Source of the DNA: Purshia tridentata
Taxonomy: Eukaryota > Streptophyta > Magnoliopsida > Rosales > Rosaceae
NCBI GenBank assembly: GCA_003254885.1
Contig: QANT01002903.1
Span: 1-63,097 of the forward strand
Length of the DNA stretch: 63,097 bases
Reading direction: 5' to 3'
The notes under the pieces are model-generated. The model was given only the letters and a program-made list of their open reading frames with translations, searched no databases and was not told where the DNA came from. Within the stretch, counting starts at the first letter, position 1. Every line of letters starts with the position of its first letter. Made by a program: the position numbers and the translations under genes. This document shows, one piece after another, positions 25,029 through 36,441 of the stretch.

Positions 25029-25920
25029 CTCTTTATTGTTAAGAAAGTAATCAAAAATATTTTGTACTTAATTTGTTCTTGGATAGACTTATAACAGTAA
25101 CGTTTCTTTCACAACAGATAACATGCATCAGGCTTCCAATTAAGTTATTAGTTAGTGCCTTCATTTATTTTTGCCACTGGCCATGAAAGTGGGGTTGCTC
25201 CACTTACAGGTAGGGCAGCCTCACCACATGTTTCTTGTTCTTGGGGGGCTTGATGGATCTCAGACACTTAGGTCTCAATCTCTATAGCTGCAATATGCAA
25301 GAACAAGTGTTCTGGAAAAGCTTATATCTGTGCAAGATCAGATGGAACATGACATGGCCAAAAACTTGATCATCTAGACATATGGGAGACATATTTCTTT
25401 TATTTTGGAACATAATTGCTGTAGAAACAGGTGGAGTTCTGAACTACTGATTGAATGGTTAAGGGTTATGTGCATTATCTTGTCGGATTACTGGCTCACC
25501 TTGGTTGTAATTTAGCTTTGTTTATAATGAACTTTTCTGTTTCTTCTAACATGAGTAATAAGAAAGATGAAATAGTCTCACAAGGCTTGGATGCATTTTT
25601 AACTGATACTAAAAAGGTGGAGTACATAGATGATATGAGACTTACATGATTAAGATATCAATACTACGGAATCAATTATTCTGCTTCTTACAACTCAATT
25701 GTATCCCTTCCCTAGACAGTTAAGACAGTGTTGTACCCTGCAATCCCATGAAAAAAACATCCAAACATCACAAAAGCATTCTAACAAAGGAAAACTGTAA
25801 ACTTAATTCAGATTTCTGCATGAACACACATATAGTTATCAAATAAAATGATATTTTCTAATGAAAACATAGCCAGTCAGTAGCTTTCAATTATGCCTAA
25901 TGTTCTTACTTCTTACATAT
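25029..25920. other. Intergenic, nothing recognised
   Basis: AT-rich. The short frame at 25455-25649 has no recognisable features. A possible last exon of the next gene, if real, lies near 25925-25949. Confidence 0.4.
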
Positions 25921-26223
25921 TACACATCAAAACCTTTGCTTCGATACAACTTTTAAGCAGGGAAACAAAAAAATCAATTGGCAAATTACGAGTTTAGGAT
26001 TGGTAAACTGTTTGCTGGTATTTTCTTGGAATGTACATAACCAAAAAAGAACACCCACTTGAAAAAACAAGCAATTTTGAGAAGAAAAGATAAAAAAGTC
26101 GACATTTTTACCCATACTCATTCTGACCAACACTAACCCAAAAACTGATATGCGAAAAAGTAACAAAATGAGAAATAAATATTTTTTTTTTTAAAAAAGC
26201 AAGTAGAATTTCTAGTCACTAAC

Positions 26224-26595
26224 CTGTTTCCATCACAAGTTGGGCAAAGACAGGGGTTGATGGCTATTGGGTCATACAGAGGAGACCATTGAATGGTGGC
26301 ATTCCCTTTGCATAGCTTGCACATATAAAAACCTTTCCCTCTACAAACCCCACAAGGCAACGCAACCCTTTTCTGCCAAAAACAAACAAAAAAAACTAAT
26401 AATAAGAGAGAAATTAGCAAAACAGAGAAGAAGAAGAAGGCTCGAGAGGTGGGTTTTTGGTCTTTCTACCCGTTTGGATTCGATGGCCAACCGAAGCGCT
26501 CCAATTGTGGCAGTGGAAGCAAGATTGAGTGTGATAAACCCGCCGAGGATTACGGCGGTTACTGTGCCCACCGTGCGCAGTGGCTTTGGTATCAT
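26224..26595 (-). CDS. Small Cys-rich protein with DnaJ-type zinc-finger repeats
   Basis: Two firm exons: 26471-26595 region ending at the donor (coding 26470-26595, ATG at 26595) and 26224-26372. The N-terminus is hydrophobic (AVILGGFITLNLASTATIGA), either a membrane anchor or part of an organelle-targeting region. It is followed by ESKRKRVALPCGVCRGKGFY, CKLCKGNATIQW and PCLCPTCDGN. These CxxCxGxG-type pairs resemble the zinc-finger of DnaJ and of small plant thylakoid or plastid proteins. Exon 2 ends in phase 2 at a good donor (ACAG/GTTAGT), so at least one further exon is needed. A candidate begins at 25949 (acceptor TAAAAG/TTGTATCG) and stops soon after, but it lacks the fourth Cys pair I expected, so the 3' end is uncertain. 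Confidence 0.68.
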
Positions 26596-27610
26596 TTTTT
26601 GAGTGTTGGAGTTTCACACAGTCGATTTCTCAAACATATGGAGAACATGGAGTGAACTCCATGAAGCTAAAGCCAACTCCCAGGTAGACCACCCTTGTGC
26701 TCCGCAAGTGCGCCGTAGCAGATAACTGAGGGCCCTTATCTTCTAACTATGATCAACTTCTTCAACGCATTAAGTCAACCAGCCCAATTCATCAACACCA
26801 AACTAATATCAGCCCAACCCGGCCCAACAGTCAGTTTTATTTTTTATTTTGTTGCTGAGACAATATGTTTTATGTTGTAATACTTTCAATCATACGTATT
26901 GATGGAGATTATACAAAATATAGTATAAAGATACTTTTGTCCGGAAAGATCATGACAATGTAAACCTTTTGCACAAATATAGTGAAAGCATGAAGGCTAC
27001 CAATTCAAAGGTGGGGGGCTATGATCAACCTTTTTTAAAGCAAATCCGGGGTTTACCAATTACCATTATGGAACATGGCTCATTTGCTTTGACAATTTTT
27101 AGTATATGTAGGTAGGGAGAAGCTAAAAATTAATAACAACATTCTACACTGTACATTAGACTTTTGAAAATATGATAAAATGATAATATCAATGCCAAAG
27201 ATTCATGCAAAATATCTTGGCTAAGAAGCAGTGAACACTTTCTTGGATCTTAGAAAGTTGGTTGGTCTTCTTGGTTAGGAGTAATATTAATGATGTTTAT
27301 TCCTTCATTTGGACTGTCCTTGATAGCAGCTTTTTATGGAATTTATTAAATATACAAAAAAACAAAAACAAATAAAAATTGCTTGGGCTGTAATTCTGTC
27401 ATCATTCGAATTCCCCAAACAAAAGTTTCAAACAATGTTTTTCAGTATCTACTACACAATTCACTTCAGAGAAGCCGTACTCCAAAGAATTGGTAGCAGT
27501 CAACCATTTAGTGACTATCATTTCTGATTATGATCGTATAAATTATGGTAGGCCTCATCACAATTTAGACCCTCATCATATAGTTCCTGTCTCTCTTTAA
27601 TTCGTTTGCC
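26596..27610. other. Intergenic between divergent genes
   Basis: This region should hold the promoters of the Cys-rich gene (-) and the receptor kinase (+). The sequence just before the kinase ATG is AT-rich with no element I can name. Confidence 0.4.
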
Positions 27611-30600
27611 ATGAAAATATGGACAGCATTTTGTGTTCTATTTTGTATGTTCAGCTGCTTCTTATCTCATGCACAAGACATTAGGCATGGGGAGTATTTA
27701 CATAGCAATGAAACCTTGGTTTCTGCTGGTGGAGTGTTTGAGCTTGGCTTTTTCTTCAGCTCCAGTGGGGCAACGAATGGATACTTGGGAATCTGGTACA
27801 AGAATGACAAAACCAAAAAGCCAGTTTGGGTTGCAAACAGAGATAGCCCTTTTCTGGATTCATCAGTAGTTCTCACAATGAGGTATGATGGCAACTTGGT
27901 GATGAGTGATAAAAGAAACAATCTGATTATTGTGAATGCTAAAGCACTTGCACCAAGTAATAACACAATTGCAAAGATTCTCGACTCAGGAAATCTAGTT
28001 CTGATGGAAGGAGAAGAGACTTTCTGGCAGAGTTTTGATTACCCGACGGATTCATTTCTTCCTGGAATGAAATTGGGGCTGTTTAACATGAACACTGAAC
28101 AGTTGAGGCAACAGTATCTAGCATCCTGGTCAAGCCCATCTGACCCTGTTGGTGGTTCTTTTGCTTTAGGCATTGATCCCATAAACCACACTCAGTTCAA
28201 TGTCTGGCGCACTGATGGTGCTTACCAACAGATTGGCTTTTGGGATGGCCATACATTTAGATTCTTTTTCCAAACCAGATCAGATAATTACAATTTCAGC
28301 TTCGTATGGAACAGCAATGAGATTTATCTTACTTTTGATAACAAAGAAAGTAATATATCTTCATGGTTTGTGTTAGCTCCACATGGGGAAATTGATGAGT
28401 TCAGAATGGTAGGAGAGGAGATTTCGATTGTAAATTATTCACTTTGTGATGACACACTTGCACACAATTCTACTGGGTGTTTGTTAGTGATGCCAATGTG
28501 CCCGAACGGAGATAATTTCTCAAACATCAGAGGATTGCTGCCGGGTTCAATGGTTTTAACTCTGCCAATTGGTACAGGTCTCATTGAGTGTGAGCTAATG
28601 TGCAGGAACAATTGTTCATGCGTTGCATATACTTCCTTGGAAGTTGATGAAACTGGATGTAGACTTTATTACGGAAGTAAAAGTGATCTTCTAAAACTGG
28701 TAGGGAGAGGAAACACCACTATTTATGTGCGTGGTGCTGCTTCTAAATCTGGTAAGCTTTCACATTTAATCAACGGCCATTATGTTTTTCTTATTTTGAA
28801 TCTGTTGAACCTTGTACTTATTCACTCATTTAGAATGCCTTTACAGTTTTTAGATGGTAAGATGTGAACAGCTTCCCTTATTATCTAACTAAAATCTGAC
28901 AGGGACCCTTTTTTCTTTCCTCAGATAGGAAGCTGTTGTTGGTTTTCACAGTTACAGTGCCCTTGATGTTCTTCATTTTGATATTATTGTTGTATTGTTT
29001 ATGGAGAAAATACAATTTTTTATGGAGAAAGTGCAACTTTTCAGGTACGTTAACCAGGCCCTATATTTGCCAACACATAGTAAGACTACGCCAAAATATG
29101 TTGCATGAACTGACTTCTCTGTATCAACTACAGGAATTTATGGAACCCATAATGGCATGACAAAAAGTATGAGGTTATTATTGTTGCAGTTGAGCTCTGA
29201 TGATAATGCTAGCAGTCCAAATAGTGTTATAGAACTTGGAAGGAAGAAGAATCATGAGTTGCCACTGCTTAGCTTTTCCTTCATTGTCGCATCCACTAAT
29301 AATTTTTCTCTTGCAAATAAGCTTGGACAAGGTGGTTTTGGGCCTGTTTATAAGGTATGCTACCTTGTACTACACAACTAACAATAAGGCATACGGTGTT
29401 GTAGTGTTGTTTTCTCATTTTGATCAATTATGCATATTGAAAATCAGAGGCTCGGGAATGTCAATTACAGAGCCAAGAAAGCAGTAGGAAAATGCGAGGC
29501 CTTATATACTGTCATGCATATGATAAAAATATGCTGGCAACTAAAGGATGTATTAAATTCAAAGTACCTATGAAAACTAGTATCTGTTGTTTGTTGCAGG
29601 GTGTTTTACTAAACCATGACATTGCAGTCAAAAGGCTTTCCAAAAATTCACGACAAGGACCAGTGGAGTTCAAGAATGAGGTGCAATTAATCTCTAAGGT
29701 CCAGCACAGAAATCTAGTTAAGCTTTTAGGCTGTTGCATTCACCGAGAAGAAAAGATATTAATCTATGAGTACATGCCCAACAGAAGCTTGGATTCCTTC
29801 ATTTTTGGTTGATAAACTCATCTATGCCTATTCCCTTTTTATTTTTAGCTATCAGTTTCTCTGATGCTGTTGAAATTGCAATTAATGCAGATCGAACAAA
29901 GCGAAGACTATTAAATTGGAGACAGCGGATACACATAATTGAAGGGATTGCTCAAGGGCTTCTGTATCTTCACAAGTACTCTAGATTAAGAATTATCCAT
30001 CGTGATCTGAAAACGAGCAATATCTTATTGGATGCTTACATGAACCCCAAGATATCAGACTTTGGCTTGGCTAGAATCTTATCTGAGAATGAGTGTCGAG
30101 CTAAAACAATTCAGGTTGTTGGAACATAGTAAGTAACTTTTCTGTCTTAAATATGAATTAAATATGCACAGGTAGATAAATTCATGCCTGCATTAGTGTC
30201 TTTTAAACAGATGTTAGTCTTGCAGCACATCCTTTTCATAAACTCAAATGACTTTTTGTTTTTCCATTGTCACTAAAACCAGTGGTTATATGTCTCCTGA
30301 GTACGTGGTGCATGGCCTTTTCTCAACTAAATCGGATGTATTCAGCTTTGGAGTCATTGTGTTGGAGATTGTGAGTGGCAGGAAGAATGCAAACTTTTAT
30401 GAGTCAGATCATTCTATGAACTTACTAGGACATGTAAGTGACAATATAGAGATGCTTTGGTCCTGGGTTTTTTCAATTTACTTTATAATATTCTTATACC
30501 TCTATTTTATTTTATCTAAGTTAAAATCTGAAAATTGTTTCAAGGCTTGGAAATTATGGAAATCCGGACGATGCGGAGAGTTGATGGATCCAACATTAGC

Positions 30601-30844
30601 TAATTCAAGTTCAATGGAGGGTCTTGCGTTCTGCATTCAGGTGGGTCTTTTATGTGTCCAAGATTGTGCAGAAGATAGGCCAACCATGTCAGATGTTGTT
30701 TCAATGTTCAGCAATGAAGGGGCAAGTTTACCTACGCCTAAACAGCCTATGTATTCTAATATAGTGGCAGAGGTTGATAAACCATTGGGAAGTGAAATGC
30801 CTTCTGAAAATCTTGTAACATTTTCAGCAATGGAAGCACGATAA
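27611..30844 (+). CDS. G-type lectin S-receptor-like Ser/Thr kinase
   Basis: Seven exons join in phase: 27611-28751, 28925-29044, 29134-29354, 29600-29807, 29891-30128, 30283-30433, 30545-30844; 792 residues. Order: signal peptide ([16 protein letters not shown], cut near SHAQ), B-lectin domain ([57 protein letters not shown]), S-locus glycoprotein domain, PAN/apple domain ([17 protein letters not shown]), membrane span in exon 2 ([19 protein letters not shown]), then kinase. Kinase motifs are intact: [10 protein letters not shown], lysine in [38 protein letters not shown] and [12 protein letters not shown]. The cysteine-rich EGF-like stretch between the S-locus and PAN domains is short ([18 protein letters not shown]), as in the CES101/B120-like subgroup. 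The family senses extracellular ligands at the plasma membrane; this ligand is unknown. The last intron is 111 bases and stop-free. Confidence 0.93.
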
Positions 30845-31245
30845 TAGCTTCAAACTTCTAAAGTCGACTCACCTCTCAAGGAGAAGGGCATGTCATTGTG
30901 TAAACTAAAATATATGTACAGTCTTCAGATTTACTATGTGGTTCTATGTTCCTGTTCCTATCAATTTGAAGCCATCTAAGGTGGTCACTATATGCCTTCA
31001 TTTTTTTTATCTTTATACAAATCAAGCAGCTAATCCTATCCAAACTGCATCAAATACCAGGATGAACACTAGTGTACTTATTTTTATATCTAATAATAAT
31101 TAAGCACTTCTTTGAACACATGCAGAGAGTGAGAGAGTGAGGACCACAATCCAAAACCCTTTCTCTCAACAAATTAAGCCATGCCTAGAGGCCAAAACAA
31201 AAAAAAAAACAAATTTAGCCATGCCCATTTTTCAGGAACTCTCCC
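30845..31245. other. 3' UTR of receptor kinase and flank of the hAT-like element
   Basis: No gene. The last ~25 bases belong to a host sequence that is duplicated together with the left end of the next element. Confidence 0.45.
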
Positions 31246-31293
31246 TTTTTTTCTAGGGGTAGATCTCATTCCGCAATACCATTCCATACCGAA

Positions 31294-31366
31294 ATGCCCA
31301 TTTTTCAGGAACTCTCCCTTTTTTTCTAGAGGTAGATCTCATTCCGCAATACCATTCCATACCGAT
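31294..31366 (+). repeat. Second copy of a 73-base tandem duplication at the element's left end
   Basis: Copy one starts at 31221 and copy two at 31294; both begin ATGCCCATTTTTCAGG and run through the left terminus to CATACCGA. The only clear difference is TAGGGGTAG against TAGAGGTAG. The unit contains both host flank and transposon end, so it arose after the insertion. Confidence 0.75.
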
Positions 31367-31929
31367 TCTATATCATTCCGTGTCAAGTTTCATACTGAAA
31401 AATGATACCGATCCTTATACCATACCGAAACCATACTGTACCGTTCTTAAATGGTATGGGAATGGTTTCACTTTTTCAATACCGACTAATACCATACCAT
31501 ACCGAACATTAATTAAATTTAAATTTAAATATTTTAATTAACATTTCTATATAAAAACTAAATAAAAATATAGTATGGTAACTTGGTATATATTATAATT
31601 CATAGTTAATTTATATCATATCATAATATTATATATCCTAAAATATTTAAACTCAAAACCCTAATGCTAAACACTATACCCTAATTGGCTAATACTATAA
31701 TTCATAGTATTAACTGTATTATAGTATGGCAAGTTGGTATATACTATATACTATATAGTATACAATAATTCATAGTTAATTTATATCAATCCTAATATTA
31801 TGATGTGGTATAATATCAATAAATGGTATATACTATACCCCATACCCTATACCCTAAGGTTTAGGAAATTAAGATATAGAGTAAAACGTGTACTATAATA
31901 TCTCATACCCTGTACTAATTAAAACATAT

Positions 31930-32215
31930 GTAATAAAAATAAAAAACTCCAAACCCCAAAATCCAAACTCAAATTCAAACCTCAAAATGCCCTAAACCCC
32001 AAGCCAAATCCCAAAAATACCCTAAATCAAAAATAAAAAACTCCAAACCCCAAAATCCAAACTCGAATTCAAACCTCAAAATGCCCTAAACCCCAAACTC
32101 CAAAAGTCCAAACCCCAAGCCAAATCCCAAAAATACCCTAAATCTTGAACTCCAAAGTCCCAAACCCCAAACTAAACCCCAAAATACCCTAAACCATTAA
32201 CTCTAGAGTCCCAAA
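31930..32215 (+). repeat. CCCTAAA-like imperfect tandem array
   Basis: Degenerate repeats of CCAAACCCCAAA and CCCTAAA with a higher-order unit of roughly 110 bases (compare the blocks starting near 31944 and 32040). It lies inside the hAT-like element. The plant telomere unit is CCCTAAA, but these copies are scattered and impure. Confidence 0.6.
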
Positions 32216-32628
32216 TTCCAAACCAAACCATTTGGGCATTCTATTTTTGTGTTTTGCTGCAGCCTATTATGAATTTATTAGAATTTGGGCATTCTATTTG
32301 TTAAGTTTGAATTAGAACTATATATGAAGTTCCATTTTAGATGTTAAATGTTGTTTTGGGCTTTTGACTAAAAAAAGCAGGTGTTTAAATATTGTTTTGA
32401 TTGAAAAAACATGTTGAATGTTTTGGTTTTGGCAAAAAAATAAAAAACAGTTTAAAAGATTGACATTATGCCATACCATACTGTTTCATACCGAATCCGT
32501 AGAACATCGGTATGATATGAATCCATTTTTTATAATGTCTATATCATACCATACCATACCATTTAAAAATTGCTAGTATGGGATAGGTATGAGATTCATA
32601 CCATACCATGCCCACCCCTACTTTTTTC

Positions 32629-33551
32629 AGTTAAACTGCATATATGGAGGCGGATGGCAGGGTCCAAAGCCCAAACCAAAACAACAAACAGAAAACTAAA
32701 CAGGTTCTGCATAATTTTGGTTCCATATCTTGAAGCCCAAAGCAGACGCCCTCCATTTTCTTTAATATATCATGTGGACCACAATTGTGGGAGGACCTTT
32801 GTGCAAATCAAAAGTATTTAAACCAAAACATAACATAAAAACAAAATAACTGTCTTGGATCCCATTAGTTGGAGCTGCCCACTATGACATGTCTCAGACA
32901 ATCTCTATATCAAAGCCATAAAAATATCAGACATAGTTCCTCAGCATTTGCATCCATGTATATCGTTCTTGAATTTTATCCACTTGCACAGAAATACATG
33001 GTTGTTAAAAAATTAACTTTTTTTAAAACCATCAGTTTATGAACTTTACCTATTCATTTCTTTCAATTGTGTGTGCATTGTGTTGTGGGGTTGTCAGGTT
33101 GGCCATGCTTTGCTCAGTGTATGATCTGTACATTATTGGAGTGGAAGGTCAGAGTATAGACAATGATATTGCTGGTTTCCATCTCCTCATATATTGTCCT
33201 TTTAATTTACTTTCTCTGTTTCATTTTGTTTCATTCTTGATTAGCATGCATGCTCCTTCTAGTTCGTATTAGTATATATTAATCTCCAAGCGGACCAAGC
33301 ATAATCTGATACATTAGCCCTGCAGCATTAGCTTTGTGGGCTTTGACATTAATTGTGGATATTCCACTTTCTTACATAGCAATTTTTAGTTACATAATGA
33401 AGTGAATGAAATCACTCCTTTCTTTACAGTATGATCATTCTTTCATTCTCAATGATGACTGATATTTTGGCCCCATCCATGATGATATATATAATAAGAG
33501 TCCAAATTTCATATAATACTGAGCATAAACAAACAAGTAAACAGAATTAAA
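32629..33551. other. Intergenic, nothing recognised
   Basis: AT-rich, with no family features in the short frames at 32570-32821 and 33039-33272. Confidence 0.4.
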
Positions 33552-34219
33552 GTCTTAGCTGACTGTTATACCAAACTTCTTGTTAAAAGATTACCTAATT
33601 AAAAGCGGAACAAACAAACAAGGTTGAGGGGAGAAGAATGTATGGGGCAAGTTATGGAGCTTTGAGCTTTCCTATATATATGCCCCTCTGCAACAATGCA
33701 ATTTTTGCTTGGTTTGCTGCCTGAAATTGAAACCAAAAGTGAAAGTGATAAGATCCTGCAAGAAAAGTGAAGAATTGAAAGATAGGAAGAAAGGGATGAT
33801 ATTAAATTATTTTTAAAAGAGGAAATGTGGCAGAGGAAAAATTCAAAGAGTTTCTGGAAAAGTCCAAATTTCATTCAAATGGGCAAGGGGACAAGGTTTG
33901 CTGTAAGGCCTGTCATCCTCCTAATTGTTCACTTCATCGATCAAACCCATCTTCCATTTTCCCCTCAGGAATAATATGTGTTCCATTTCTTTAAAATTTT
34001 CTTGATAGGTTATAGGTTTTGTGATCAATAATGGTAAGATACACACACACAAAAAAAAAACTAAAAAAACTGTGCTTATGGTCCTACAAGATCAGCACTA
34101 TGGAATGGTGTAATTAACAAGAAGTCCAGAACCACAGTGATTGGGTGATCTTTGTTATCTGATCTAAAGCTAAAAAGTGAGAATCTGAAGTCTTTAAATG
34201 GTTGGTGGGATTGGTGAAA
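33552..34219 (+). repeat. Left copy of a ~0.7 kb direct repeat
   Basis: This matches 35743-36441, starting GTCTTAGCTGACTGTT and including GAATGTATGGGGCAAG and TCCTATATATATGCC. It ends near AAATGGTTGGTGGGATTGG. It lies upstream of the broken dioxygenase while the second copy lies just downstream of it. The repeat may be an ancestral 3' flank of a tandem gene copy now lost. Confidence 0.8.
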
Positions 34220-34515
34220 ATTACCTAATTGAAAAAACGTAAGTGATGAGCTCATTACTTTTGGAATCATATTAAAAACAGATTGTATTTGGGTTTAACA
34301 TTCTCTTCATCTAGTTCTTTTTGTTATAGAAAGTTAATCACTCAAAGTCACAATGACAGATGTGCTCACATTTAATACGCGGACCAACTAGCTATTGCCT
34401 ATTGGTAAAACGTTATTTTAAATACCAGATCATCTGCAGCTAAAATTACAAAAACCATTTGGGCTACATAGTCTCTACTCTGTAGTGATAATTCACTTTG
34501 GCCACATAGAAAGAC

Positions 34516-35693
34516 ATGGCTGAATCTGAATCTTCCACTACTCCTGCTAAGATGGAGTTAATAGTATGCAAAACTTTCAAAGAGGTTCTCACCAAAGGGA
34601 AGGATGTGCCAGAGAGATATATTAAAAAAGATGGTGGAGACCCAAGTCAAAATGCTTCTTCTGCTGAGCTGATGGATTTTCCAGTTATTGATATTGGTCT
34701 CCTCACACCTTCATCAATCACTACTGGAGATGAAGTTGAGAAACTTGGAGCAGCTCTTACAACATGGGGTTGCTTTCAGGTCTCAATTCAAACAACTTGT
34801 ACAAATTAATATTAATTACACAAAATAAAATTTACAAGATTGTATACTTTTGGTGTTGCAGGTAATAAACCATGGCATGACACCTGAATTCCTAGCAATT
34901 ACAACAATATATGTTTGCCTGTCAACAATGTATGTACAATATAACGTCGTGGACTGCTCCACTCATTACCAATTACATGCTCTGTTTCTAAATTCAAAAT
35001 CACTTTTCAATTCATGTTGTAGGGAAACTTTACACCAATATACCGTGAAGGTTCAAGTTATAGCAAAAACTGTTCTTAAGGCCATGGCAAGGTCATTGAA
35101 TTTGGAGGAAATTGCTTTCTCGACTAGTGGGGAGAACAAAAGAAAGTATATGCAAGTTTTAACTACTATCCTCCATGTCCAAGCCCTGATCTTGTCCACG
35201 GTGTCAAACCACATGGAGATGCGACATAATAACCATTATCTTGTAAGATAAGCAAGCGGAAGGTCTTCAGTTTCTTAAAGGTGATCAGTGGTTTAGAGCT
35301 CCCATTGTTCCTGATCAGGCGCTTCTCATTAATGTTGGTGATTTAGCAGAGGTAATCCGCAGACTCCTATGTAATTTTAATGGCATATTGTGCTAGTTAC
35401 AAGATTTTAAATGAATCGACAGTTGGCATATAACACAACCTGTACTTGTTTGTGATGCTCACACTAATGGAATATTCAAGAGCGCAGTACACAAGGTAGT
35501 GACTAATGCAGAAAAGGAGAAGATTTCTTTGGCTGCGTTCTGCATCCCAGAATTAGAGAAAGAGATTGGACCCTTTGAAAGCCTGGTCAATGAGTCAAGG
35601 CCAAGATTGTACAGAGAGGTCAAAAATTATGGTGCCATCTATGTCGACTACTACCAGCAGGGGAGACCACCAATTGAAGCAGCAAAAATATAA
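34516..35693 (+). pseudogene. 2-oxoglutarate/Fe(II) dioxygenase pseudogene (SRG1 / codeine-demethylase type)
   Basis: Exon 1 (34516-34779) is intact, with FPVIDIGLLTPSS and ending AALTTWGCFQ. Exon 2 starts at 34862 with VINHGMTPEFL, but the family's next ~70 residues are missing. Homology resumes after an acceptor at about 35022 (ETLHQYTVKVQV, KAMARSLNLEE). A one-base loss near 35225, just after the iron-ligand motif KPHGDAT, shifts the frame, and a TAA (35244-35246) stands where the family has CAA. After that the restored frame would give GLQFLKGDQWFRAP. The last part (about 35468-35693) carries the second His in AVHKVVTN and ends PIEAAKI. The acceptor of that last exon is unclear. Intact relatives oxidise specialised metabolites in the cytosol. 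Several independent lesions make a functional product very unlikely. Confidence 0.88.
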
Positions 35694-35742
35694 ACTTGAT
35701 ATTTAGCTCTACCAACCTGTGCTCTAAAAATATAAAATTTTA

Positions 35743-36441
35743 AGTCTTAGCTGATTGTTCTACCGACCTTTGCTCTAAAAGATATGATTTTTGATCTGAT
35801 CTAAAGTGAAAAAACAGAACAAGTTTGTTGGGTACTTTAATTATGTGTGAGGGGATAAGAATGTATGGGGCAAGTTATGGAGCTTTGAGAATTGAGTTTT
35901 CCTATATATATGCCACTCTGCAACACTGAAATTTTTGCTTGGTTTGCTACTTGCAATTGAAACCAAAAAAACTGCAAGTGATAAGATTCTGGCAAGAAAA
36001 GTGGAGAACTGAAAGATAGGAAGGAAGGGATAAAATTAAATATTTTTTTAAAAGATGAAATGAGCAGAGGAAAAGTCCAAATTCCATTCAAATGGGAAGG
36101 GGGACAAGGTTTGCTGTCATCCTTCTAACTGTTCACTTCATCAATCAAATGCATCTTCCATTTTCCCCTCATGAATAATATGTCTTCCATTTTTCTTTAA
36201 AATTTCCTTCATAGGTAGTAGTTTTTGTGATCAATAATGGTAAAATACACTCTGATTATGGCTCATCATAAACAAAAGAAAAAGAAATTAACCTGTGCTT
36301 ATATGGTCCCACAAGATCAGCACCATGGAATGGGGTAAGTAACAAGAAGTCCAGAACCACAGTGATTGAATGATCTTTGTTGTCTGATCTAAAGCTAAAA
36401 GGTGAGAATCTGATGGCTTTAAATGGTTGGTAGGATTGATG
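35743..36441 (+). repeat. Right copy of the ~0.7 kb direct repeat
   Basis: See 33552-34219. It starts 50 bases after the pseudogene stop codon. The offset between copies is about 2.2 kb, about the size of one gene plus flank. Confidence 0.8.

Larger units (their letters stand above)
31254..32620. mobile_element. Non-autonomous hAT-like element with GGTATGG subterminal repeats
   Basis: The ends are TAGGGGTAGATCTC on the left and, on the minus strand, TAGGGGTGGGCATGGTATGG on the right. Both flanks carry an 8-base sequence, TTTTTTTC (31246-31253) and CTTTTTTC (32621-32628), a 7 of 8 target duplication of hAT size. Both subterminal zones are packed with the GGTATGG/CCATACC motif. There is no transposase frame. 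The left end plus its flank is duplicated 73 bases further in, and the interior holds CCCTAAA-rich tandem sequence. A truncated relative lies at 57651-57762. Confidence 0.75.
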
